DNA from: Desulfobacula sp.
GTDB taxonomy: Bacteria; Desulfobacterota; Desulfobacteria; Desulfobacterales; Desulfobacteraceae
Direction of reading: 5' to 3'
NCBI GenBank assembly: GCA_018702715.1
Contig: JABIYQ010000266.1
Coordinates: 1 to 11,987 of the forward strand
DNA: 11,987 bases
Positions within the stretch are counted from its first letter, which is position 1. Every line of letters begins with the position of its first letter. Under the pieces are notes generated by a model. It worked only from the letters and a program-made list of their open reading frames with translations, was not told the DNA's origin and ran no database searches. The translations under genes were made by a program, and so were the position numbers. Of the stretch, positions 6,172 through 11,987 are shown in pieces.

Positions 6172-7170
6172 ATGGACAAAAAAATAATAACTAAAAAATT
6201 TATGGCCGGTCAAAGACTGATGCTGGGATTTGATGGTAAGGAACTCAACGATGAGTTGAAACATATTATTGGGGATATTAATGCCTGTGGCATCATCCTT
6301 TTTGCAAGAAATATTGAATCCCCGGAGCAGATGAGCCGTCTTTGCTCTGCCTGCCAGGTATATGCAAAAGCATGTGATCTTCCCCCCTTGTTTATAGCAG
6401 TAGATCAGGAAGGCGGGGTGGTGGCAAGACTTAAAGAACCTTTTACTGTGTTTAAGGGGAATCCTTTTATTGACAGTGTTGAGGATGCCGGGGCCTTTGC
6501 CTCCATTACGGCCCGGGAACTGAAACAGGTAGGGATTAATATGAATTTTGCACCGGTTTTAGATATTGCCCCTAAAGATACACAAAGCATTATGAAAGAC
6601 AGGGCGTTTAGAGGAGATGCAAAAATAGTTTCAAAGCTTGGCACCCAGATCATACGTAGTCTTCAGAAAAATAGTATAATGGCCGTGGCCAAGCATTTTC
6701 CCGGAATCGGCAGAACACTTAAAGATTCTCATTTTCACCTTCCAATCCTGGATATTGATATTGAAAGCCTTTGGCAATCAGATCTGGTTCCATTTGCAGA
6801 AGCAAAAAATCAGGATGTTGCGGGAATCATGCTGTCCCATATTTTATATCCCAGGCTTGATGCAAACTGGCAGGCAAGCCTGTCTCCTTTTATTGCCAAC
6901 GAGCTTTTGCGTAATAAAATGGGATATGATGGTCTTGTGATGACGGATGATCTGGATATGAAAGCCATTGGGCACGATATTAAAACCTGTATTCAACAGA
7001 TTTTAATATCTGGAATTGACATGGCCCTGATCTGCCATAAAGGACCCAATATTGAAAAAGCATACCAGCAAATCGTGCAATTGCTCAATGAGGATGAAAA
7101 TTTATATTTAATGGGTAAAAAATCTTTGGAAAGAATTTTAAGGGTTAAAAAACAATACCTGCACGGATAA
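6172..7170 (+). CDS. nagZ: Beta-N-acetylhexosaminidase, glycoside hydrolase family 3 (NagZ-like)
   Basis: A 332-residue soluble single-domain GH3 enzyme. NagZ removes N-acetylglucosamine from anhydro-muropeptides in the cytoplasm during cell wall recycling. The signature is clear: AVDQEGGVVARL (76-87), NMNFAPVLDIAP (123-134), KHFPGIG (174-180), then DSHFHLP (185-191), whose Asp-His dyad is the NagZ acid/base loop, and MTDDLDM (257-263), where D259 should be the nucleophile. The common second His of KHFPGHG is Ile179 here, a substitution outside the catalytic dyad. No signal peptide is seen, which fits a cytosolic enzyme. ATG 6172 lacks a clear RBS, having only a purine-rich AAGAAAATAAG in front. 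Its stop is 2 bp from the convergent tsaD stop. Confidence 0.88.
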   Translation: MDKKIITKKFMAGQRLMLGFDGKELNDELKHIIGDINACGIILFARNIESPEQMSRLCSACQVYAKACDLPPLFIAVDQEGGVVARLKEPFTVFKGNPFIDSVEDAGAFASITARELKQVGINMNFAPVLDIAPKDTQSIMKDRAFRGDAKIVSKLGTQIIRSLQKNSIMAVAKHFPGIGRTLKDSHFHLPILDIDIESLWQSDLVPFAEAKNQDVAGIMLSHILYPRLDANWQASLSPFIANELLRNKMGYDGLVMTDDLDMKAIGHDIKTCIQQILISGIDMALICHKGPNIEKAYQQIVQLLNEDENLYLMGKKSLERILRVKKQYLHG

Positions 7171-7172
7171 TG

Positions 7173-8174
7173 TTAGTTGATTTTTGTTCTTGAGAAAACA
7201 TCATGTTCCAGAAGGCATAGCTGTCCTTGTTGAACCATGGTATATCCCCTGGCCGCAATCATGGCGGCATTGTCTCCGCAAAGTTCTGCATGTGGGGCAA
7301 AAACCTCTATTTTTTCAGATTTTGCTTTTTGGGTTAATTTTTTAACAAAGGTTTTATTGGCAGAAACACCACCTGAAATGCCAATATGTCGGCAGCTTTT
7401 ATCCTGTGCAGCAAAGATCAATTTTTTGGAAAGAACATCAATGACTGCTTCCTGAAAAGAAGAGGCAATCTGTGCTTTTTCATCTTTTGTGGCGATCTGA
7501 TTGTCATGAATATACCTTGCAACTGATGACTTAAGACCGCTGAAGCTGAAATCAAAACTGCCTTTTTCAAGCAAAGTTCTTGGGAATGCAATATTTGCGG
7601 GGTTTTTTGTCTTTGCAAGACATTCAATTATCGGGCCACCAGGATAGCCTAATCCCAGCATTTTTGCAACTTTATCAAAGGCTTCTCCGGCTGCATCATC
7701 CCTTGTCTGTCCCATGAGTTCAAAATGGTCATATGAAGTGACATGGTAAATATTGGTGTGTCCTCCGGAAACCACAAGAGCTATAAAGGGGAATTTGGGT
7801 TTAGGGTCTGAAAGGAATAGCGAATAGATATGGGCTTCCAGATGGTTAACTCCGGCAAATGGAAGACGTCGTGCCCAGGCAAATGATTTGGCAAAGTTAA
7901 ATCCCACCAAAAGCGCACCGATCAATCCGGGCCCCCGTGTCGCTACAACAGCATCAATATCTTCAAGTCTGATATTTGCTTTTTTTATGGCCTCATCCAC
8001 CACAGGTGTAATGGCTTCGATATGCATTCGCGATGCAAGTTCAGGCACAACACCACCATATTTATGATGGACATCAATCTGGGTGGCGATGATGGAAGAA
8101 AGGATGTTTGTTCCATCCTTAACAATGGCTGCTGCGGTTTCATCACAGGATGATTCAATCCCAAGTACTATCAT
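7173..8174 (-). CDS. tsaD: tRNA N6-adenosine threonylcarbamoyltransferase TsaD
   Basis: A 333-residue protein of the Kae1/TsaD/YgjD family that transfers the threonylcarbamoyl group to A37 of ANN-decoding tRNAs (t6A), acting with TsaB, TsaE and TsaC. Diagnostic features are GIESSCDETAAA (5-16), the metal-binding NHLEAH (110-115, H111 and H115), ALVVSGGHT (132-140), GEAFDKVAKMLGLGYPGGP (163-181), GISGGVSANK (265-274) and CGDNAAMIA (299-307, Asp301 metal ligand). Length is normal. The gene lies 30 bp downstream of purM on the same strand, so the two are probably co-transcribed. The RBS is weak; the start was chosen for the family N-terminus (ILGIESSCDET-like). Confidence 0.96.
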   Translation of the reverse strand: MIVLGIESSCDETAAAIVKDGTNILSSIIATQIDVHHKYGGVVPELASRMHIEAITPVVDEAIKKANIRLEDIDAVVATRGPGLIGALLVGFNFAKSFAWARRLPFAGVNHLEAHIYSLFLSDPKPKFPFIALVVSGGHTNIYHVTSYDHFELMGQTRDDAAGEAFDKVAKMLGLGYPGGPIIECLAKTKNPANIAFPRTLLEKGSFDFSFSGLKSSVARYIHDNQIATKDEKAQIASSFQEAVIDVLSKKLIFAAQDKSCRHIGISGGVSANKTFVKKLTQKAKSEKIEVFAPHAELCGDNAAMIAARGYTMVQQGQLCLLEHDVFSRTKIN

Positions 8175-8204
8175 AATATAGTCAGAGGATAAGACCTTTC
8201 AGGC

Positions 8205-9248
8205 CTAAACCCATTGGGTCTGGTTCTCATTATTTTCCCTGGATTCAACCTCGCCTATGAAATATGCTTTTTCATTCATTGCCCCCAGTCGGTCCATGAC
8301 TTCCTGAGCAGATGCATCCGGTACCACAATTACCATGCCAATACCATTGTTAAAGGTCCTTTGCATTTCAAAATCTGACACAGAACCCTCTTTTTGCATG
8401 ATTTTAAAAATAGGGGGAATTTCCCATACATCCCTTCGAACAATTGCTTTACAGGCCTCCGGTATTACCCGGATAATATTTTCATCAATGCCGCCTCCGG
8501 TTACATGGACTATGCCGTGAATGGGCAGGTCTCTTATAAGGCTTAATATAGTCGGGACGTAGATGGTGGTCGGTTTAAGGAGTTCTTCTCCAAGAGTAGA
8601 TTCAAGATCATTTAGTTTTGTATCTACGGTATACTTGCATTTATCAAAAAGGATTTTTCTGACAAAGGAAAATCCATTGCTGTGTACACCGTTTGAGGCA
8701 AGACCAATGAGTTTATGCCCGTTTCTTATGTAGGAACCGTCTATAATTTTATCATTGCCCACAATGCCCACTGAAAAACCGGAAAGATCATATTCTCCTT
8801 TTTGATAAAGCCCGGGCATTTCTGCTGTTTCACCGCCGATCAAGGCGCATCCGGCTTGATTGCAGCCCTTGGCAATTCCTAAAATGATTTTTTCAGCTAC
8901 ATCATTGTCAAGAACCCCCATGGCCAGATAATCAAGAAAAAATAAGGGTTTGGCGCCCTGGACGATAATATCGTTAACACACATGGCCACAAGATCAATA
9001 CCAATGGTGTCATGTTTGTCCATCATAAAAGCGATTTTAAGCTTGGTTCCAACACCGTCCGTTGAACTAACCAGAACCGGATTGGCAACATTAGAGAGAT
9101 TCAGGGAAAAAAGACCTCCAAAACCACCTATTTCACCCATGACACCGGATCGTGGAGTGGTTTTAGCAATATCTTTAATCCGATCAACCAATTTGTTGGC
9201 TTTGTCTATATCAACACCTGAATCTGCATAAGTTAAGGGATTGTTCAT
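8205..9248 (-). CDS. purM: Phosphoribosylformylglycinamidine cyclo-ligase (AIR synthetase)
   Basis: A 347-residue cytoplasmic enzyme for the fifth step of purine synthesis, closing formylglycinamidine ribonucleotide to aminoimidazole ribonucleotide with ATP. It shows the PurM/ThiL/SelD-superfamily pattern: TYADSGVDI near the N-terminus, STDGVGTKLKIA (62-73), GIDLVAMCVNDIIVQGAKPLFFLDY (from 83), CALIGGETAEMPGLY (134-148) and GLASNGVHSNG. Full length for the family. ATG 9248 has AGGTGG 6 nt upstream. It leads a probable purM-tsaD unit and shares a compact divergent promoter region with hom. No purine riboswitch or clear PurR-type site is seen in its leader. Confidence 0.96.
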   Translation of the reverse strand: MNNPLTYADSGVDIDKANKLVDRIKDIAKTTPRSGVMGEIGGFGGLFSLNLSNVANPVLVSSTDGVGTKLKIAFMMDKHDTIGIDLVAMCVNDIIVQGAKPLFFLDYLAMGVLDNDVAEKIILGIAKGCNQAGCALIGGETAEMPGLYQKGEYDLSGFSVGIVGNDKIIDGSYIRNGHKLIGLASNGVHSNGFSFVRKILFDKCKYTVDTKLNDLESTLGEELLKPTTIYVPTILSLIRDLPIHGIVHVTGGGIDENIIRVIPEACKAIVRRDVWEIPPIFKIMQKEGSVSDFEMQRTFNNGIGMVIVVPDASAQEVMDRLGAMNEKAYFIGEVESRENNENQTQWV

Positions 9249-9297
9249 TTAAGGCCACCTTTTTCAATTACGATTGATTAAACCTTTTAACCCAACG

Positions 9298-9326
9298 AGA
9301 ATAAACAGAATGTGGCGAAAAGTCAA
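9298..9326 (-). promoter_or_regulatory. Candidate purM promoter
   Basis: On the minus strand TTGACT (9326-9321, 5/6), a 17-nt spacer and TATTCT (9303-9298, 4/6). The start site would be near 9291, giving a leader of about 42 nt that contains the AGGTGG RBS. Confidence 0.45.
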
Positions 9327-9338
9327 AAGCTTTTTGAC
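9322..9338. promoter_or_regulatory. Palindrome joining the purM and hom -35 boxes
   Basis: GTCAAAAGCTTTTTGAC has 7-bp perfect arms (9322-9328 and 9332-9338) around GCT. Its outer parts are the two divergent -35 cores, TTGAC on each strand, which explains much of the symmetry. It could also bind a dimeric regulator. Confidence 0.45.
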
Positions 9339-9362
9339 ATCGTCATTTGAATATTGTATTTA
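9334..9362 (+). promoter_or_regulatory. Candidate hom promoter
   Basis: TTGACA (9334-9339, 6/6), exactly 17 nt, then TATTTA (9357-9362, 3/6, the TAT core only). It would give a leader of about 115 nt before hom, with no clear attenuator or leader peptide. The -10 is weak, so this is tentative. Confidence 0.35.
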
Positions 9363-9485
9363 GTGCCTGACCGAAAATTTGAATTTTTTTTTAAGCATAC
9401 GCTCTTCTTTTAGATTGTACCAGGCGGGCGATAATTTTTTAATATAGACTTTTAATATAAACAAGGATCGGAGAATCTAAAGAGA

Positions 9486-10799
9486 ATGAAAATAATCCAT
9501 ATTGGAATTTTAGGGTATGGAGTTGTCGGTACGGGTGTGGCAAAGTTGTTAAAACAAAAAAAACAATTACTTGAATCCAGAATCGGAGCTGTTTTAAAAC
9601 TTAAAACTATTGCTGATATTGATACGATCACAGATCGGGGCGTTGACCTTGGATCCACCAGCCTGGTTTCCGATGCAAATTTGATTATAAATGATCCCAA
9701 GATAGATATTATAGTGGAAACCATTGGGGGCAAAACCATTGCTAAAAAATTTATTATGGATTCCCTTGAGAATAAAAAACATGTGGTGACGGCCAACAAA
9801 GCTCTTTTGGCCTCTTTTGGAAATGATCTTGTCAAGACTGCCAGGAATAACCAGGTTGATCTGGCTTTTGAAGCCAGTTGCGGTGGCTGCATGCCCATTA
9901 TAAAGTCCTTGAAAGAGTCACTTGTTGCCAATGATATCAATTCCATGTCAGCAATTTTAAACGGGACATGCAATTATATTCTTACTAAAATTTCCAGGGA
10001 CGGGTCAGGTTTTGAAGAGGCTTTAAAGTCAGCCCAAAAATTAGGATATGCCGAAGCCGAACCTTCTTTAGACATAGACGGGTATGATACAGCCCACAAA
10101 CTTGCTATTTTAAATTCCCTTGCCCATGGAATGGAAATTAATTTAAAAGACATCCATGTGGAAGGTATCAGAAATATTACACCCGTTGACATCCAATTTG
10201 CACGATCATTTGGATATACCATCAAGCTTTTGGCCATTGGAAGAATTCGTGGAGATTATGTGGAAGCAAGGGTGCATCCGACAATGATATCCAGCTCAAA
10301 TCCATTGTCCCATGTAGATATGTCCATGAATGCCATTGCCATTGATGCCGATGCCACAGGGCAAACCATGCTCTATGGCCATGGGGCCGGTATGATGCCC
10401 ACGGCCAGTGCCGTATTAAGTGATATTGCAGACATTGCAAGAAACATTATTTCAGGTATAAAAAGACGGGTGCCAATTCTGGGATATCCTGAAGATAATA
10501 TTAAACCCATACGGATTCTTCCCATGGATGAGCTTTACACAAGATATTATCTCAGGTTTGAAGCTCAGGATCATCCGGGTGTGCTATCCAAAATTTCCGG
10601 GATTTTGGGTGAAAATAATATCAGTATTAAATCAGTCCATCAAAAGGGCCGCAAAACAAATGGCAAGGTGCCCGTTGTAATGATCACCCATATTGCCAAG
10701 GAAGCATGGGTACAAAAGGCGTTAAAACAAATTTCAAAAACAGATTCAATAGTTGGTGATCCCATTGTGATTAGAATTGAAGAAATGGACCAGGAGTAG
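9486..10799 (+). CDS. hom: Homoserine dehydrogenase with C-terminal ACT domain
   Basis: A 437-residue NAD(P)-dependent enzyme reducing aspartate-semialdehyde to homoserine, the branch point to threonine and methionine. The Rossmann nucleotide site GILGYGVVGTGV is at 7-18. TANKALL (102-108) holds the active-site K105, LNGTCNYIL is at 158-166, and YAEAEPSLDIDGYDTAHK (188-205) contains D201 and K205, the catalytic pair of this family. GHGAGMMPTASAV is at 298-310. Residues about 353-432 form an ACT domain (YYLRFEAQDHPGVLSKISGILGENNISI...), so feedback inhibition by threonine is likely. The usual monofunctional length of about 430 is kept. The start fits the family (MKxIxIGILG), but the best GGAG is 12 nt away. 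It is followed at once by thrH, whose RBS lies in the last codons of hom. Confidence 0.95.
   Translation: MKIIHIGILGYGVVGTGVAKLLKQKKQLLESRIGAVLKLKTIADIDTITDRGVDLGSTSLVSDANLIINDPKIDIIVETIGGKTIAKKFIMDSLENKKHVVTANKALLASFGNDLVKTARNNQVDLAFEASCGGCMPIIKSLKESLVANDINSMSAILNGTCNYILTKISRDGSGFEEALKSAQKLGYAEAEPSLDIDGYDTAHKLAILNSLAHGMEINLKDIHVEGIRNITPVDIQFARSFGYTIKLLAIGRIRGDYVEARVHPTMISSSNPLSHVDMSMNAIAIDADATGQTMLYGHGAGMMPTASAVLSDIADIARNIISGIKRRVPILGYPEDNIKPIRILPMDELYTRYYLRFEAQDHPGVLSKISGILGENNISIKSVHQKGRKTNGKVPVVMITHIAKEAWVQKALKQISKTDSIVGDPIVIRIEEMDQE
10793..10796 (+). promoter_or_regulatory. Shine-Dalgarno of thrH inside the end of hom
   Basis: GGAG lies 7 nt before ATG 10804 and within the final hom codons. 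It selects 10804 over an upstream in-frame ATG at 10777, and suggests that ribosomes finishing hom help start thrH. Confidence 0.7.
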
Positions 10800-10803
10800 A
10801 GCG

Positions 10804-11409
10804 ATGAAGATATTGGTTGCGGATTTAGAAGGTGTTTTTCTACCGGAGATATGGATTAATGTTGCACAAAAAACCGGGATCGAAGAGCTTAAACTGACCA
10901 CCCGGGATATAAGTGATTATAATGTATTAATGAAAAAGAGACTTTCTTTACTGAAAGAGAATAACTTAAAGATTCAGGATATTAAAAATGTGATTGCCAC
11001 TCTTGAACCCCTTGAAGGCGCATTGGATATTTTAAACTGGATAAGAGAACACTCACAGATTATAATGCTCTCAGATACTTTTGAAGAGTTTGCAAAACCT
11101 TTGATGGCAAAACTAAATTATCCATTACTCCTGTGTCATAGCCTGACCATTGACAAAAAAGGCAATATCACAGACTATAACCTAAGGATAGAAAATCAGA
11201 AAAAAGAGGCTGTGAAAGCATTAAAAGCAATGAATTATCACGTGATTGCTTTTGGAGATTCCTATAATGACATCGGGATGATCCAGGAAGCTGACCAGGG
11301 ATTTTTCTTTAGTCCTCCAGAGTCGGTCCTTACCGATTTCCCCGATATTCCAGTGGCAGGGAACTATTCACAGCTTAAAACCATGATTGCTTCACTATTG
11401 GAAATTTAA
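10804..11409 (+). CDS. thrH: ThrH-type phosphoserine phosphatase / homoserine phosphotransferase (HAD family)
   Basis: A 201-residue HAD-superfamily protein very close in plan to Pseudomonas ThrH (about 205 residues). That enzyme hydrolyses phosphoserine and can pass the phosphate to homoserine, bypassing homoserine kinase ThrB. Features seen are DLEGVFLPEIWI (7-18, with the ThrH-style DLE, where D7 is the nucleophile and Glu replaces the second Asp), TTRDISDYNVLMKKRL (32-47), ATLEPLEGA (65-73), ILSDT-like MLSDTFEEF (88-96, motif II S90), LLCH (109-112) and GDSYND (151-156, motif IV). Start ATG 10804 has GGAG at 7 nt. The gene begins 4 bp after the hom stop, so the two are co-translated, which supports a role in making phosphohomoserine for threonine synthesis. 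Its stop overlaps the next start codon by 1 nt. Confidence 0.92.
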   Translation: MKILVADLEGVFLPEIWINVAQKTGIEELKLTTRDISDYNVLMKKRLSLLKENNLKIQDIKNVIATLEPLEGALDILNWIREHSQIIMLSDTFEEFAKPLMAKLNYPLLLCHSLTIDKKGNITDYNLRIENQKKEAVKALKAMNYHVIAFGDSYNDIGMIQEADQGFFFSPPESVLTDFPDIPVAGNYSQLKTMIASLLEI

Positions 11410-11987
11410 TGATTAATATTGATGATTTTAAAAATGTGACTGCTCTTGTAATCGGTGACCTGATGATTGATGAGTACCTGTGGGGAAGCGTGGACAGGAT
11501 CTCTCCGGAAGCACCAGTCCCCGTAGTTTGCGTGGAAAAACAAAGCCATACCCTTGGAGGGGCGGGAAATGTCATAAATAACCTTGTGGCCATGGGAGTA
11601 AAAGTTTTGGCCATTGGTACTGCAGGGACCGGCAAAGCCGGGCAGATGATATTTGGAAAACTTGAAAGCCTGGGTATTGAAACAGATGGGATAGTAAGTG
11701 AACCCCAAAGGCCTACTACAAGAAAAACAAGAGTGATTGCCTCCAACCAGCAGGTGTTGAGGATTGACAAGGAAATAAAGCGGAATATCAATGCTGACAC
11801 GCTAAAAAGACTGGTTAAGATTATTAAGGATAAAATTTTACAGGTAAACCTTATTATTCTTTCAGATTATGATAAGGGACTTCTCACAAAAGAGTTGATT
11901 GCCCAGACGGTAAAACTTGCAAAAAAGCACAACGTCATGATCCTTGCTGATCCCAAGTCCCTTGATTTCTCAAAATATGAACAGGTC
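11409..11987 (+). CDS. rfaE1: D-glycero-beta-D-manno-heptose-7-phosphate kinase, N-terminal part (3' end outside window)
   Basis: The frame is open from ATG 11409 to the last base (193 codons) with no stop. It is a PfkB/ribokinase-family sugar kinase of the RfaE1/HldE-N type: LVIGDLMIDEYLWG (13-26), RISPEAPVPVV (30-40), TLGGAGNVINNLVAMG (48-63, substrate-binding GG motif) and LSDYDKGLL further on. RfaE1 phosphorylates heptose-7-phosphate at C1 on the way to ADP-heptose for LPS core, so the cell is Gram-negative. The catalytic Asp and ATP site lie beyond the window, so I cannot tell a stand-alone kinase (about 330 residues) from a bifunctional HldE (about 480). The start codon shares its A with the thrH TAA stop; the RBS is weak (GGAA), so translation coupling is likely. 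Confidence 0.88.
   Translation, partial: MINIDDFKNVTALVIGDLMIDEYLWGSVDRISPEAPVPVVCVEKQSHTLGGAGNVINNLVAMGVKVLAIGTAGTGKAGQMIFGKLESLGIETDGIVSEPQRPTTRKTRVIASNQQVLRIDKEIKRNINADTLKRLVKIIKDKILQVNLIILSDYDKGLLTKELIAQTVKLAKKHNVMILADPKSLDFSKYEQV

Noticed and set aside
9452..9973. 173-codon open frame on the minus strand within hom
   Set aside because: It is the antisense shadow of a confidently assigned hom gene, with no recognisable domain and no RBS evidence.
10777..10803. Earlier ATG start for thrH overlapping hom
   Set aside because: It would add nine residues before the conserved MKILVADLEGV; ATG 10804 has an ideal RBS and matches the family N-terminus.

Overview
The window is about 12 kb of moderately AT-rich chromosomal DNA, densely packed with genes on both strands. 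The gene set points to a Gram-negative anaerobe, most likely a deltaproteobacterial sulfate reducer of the Desulfobacterales type. The evidence for that is a LarA-family nickel racemase, an SH3/coiled-coil/anchor protein of the TIGR04211 type, a ThrH-type homoserine phosphotransferase beside homoserine dehydrogenase, and an RfaE1-type heptose kinase for LPS. The taxonomy is inferred from gene content and style, not proven.

Layout. Positions 1-645 (+) hold the C-terminal end of a LarA-family protein, which meets head-on a long-chain acyl-CoA ligase (649-2337, -). The acyl-CoA ligase has a GTG start, a good RBS, a candidate promoter and an upstream 19-bp dyad. A perfect 27-bp-stem palindrome (2493-2548) follows, then a secreted, membrane-anchored SH3 protein (2557-3195, -). 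A 115-residue His-rich, probably metal-binding protein (3407-3754, +) has its own promoter and an operator-like palindrome, and its end overlaps the end of an ornithine aminotransferase (3744-4943, -). Between this aminotransferase and an EamA/DMT permease (5172-6041, -) lies a 135-bp MITE (5023-5157). It has GTAA-type IS66-like ends and an exact 8-bp target duplication.

Next come a NagZ-like beta-N-acetylhexosaminidase (6172-7170, +), then tsaD and purM on the minus strand in one probable operon (8174-7173 and 9248-8205). PurM is divergent from hom, thrH and a truncated rfaE1-like kinase (9486 to the window end, +), which form one tightly coupled unit.

How the genes work together. hom plus thrH gives aspartate-semialdehyde to homoserine to phosphohomoserine, a threonine branch that uses a HAD-type enzyme in place of ThrB. 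rfaE1 follows with a 1-nt stop/start overlap and belongs to LPS heptose synthesis. purM (purine synthesis) and tsaD (tRNA t6A) are co-directional housekeeping genes. The others look like separate transcription units. Three convergent pairs end within 3 bp, within 2 bp and with an 11-bp overlap, leaving no room for terminators.

No gap between genes exceeds 300 bases; the longest (9249-9485, 4944-5171, 2338-2556, 3196-3406) are described below. I see no tRNA, rRNA, CRISPR array or complete IS. I found no convincing undescribed multi-gene system. The most unusual items are the MITE, the long palindrome, the His-rich gene with its palindromic control site, and the back-to-back purM/hom promoters.
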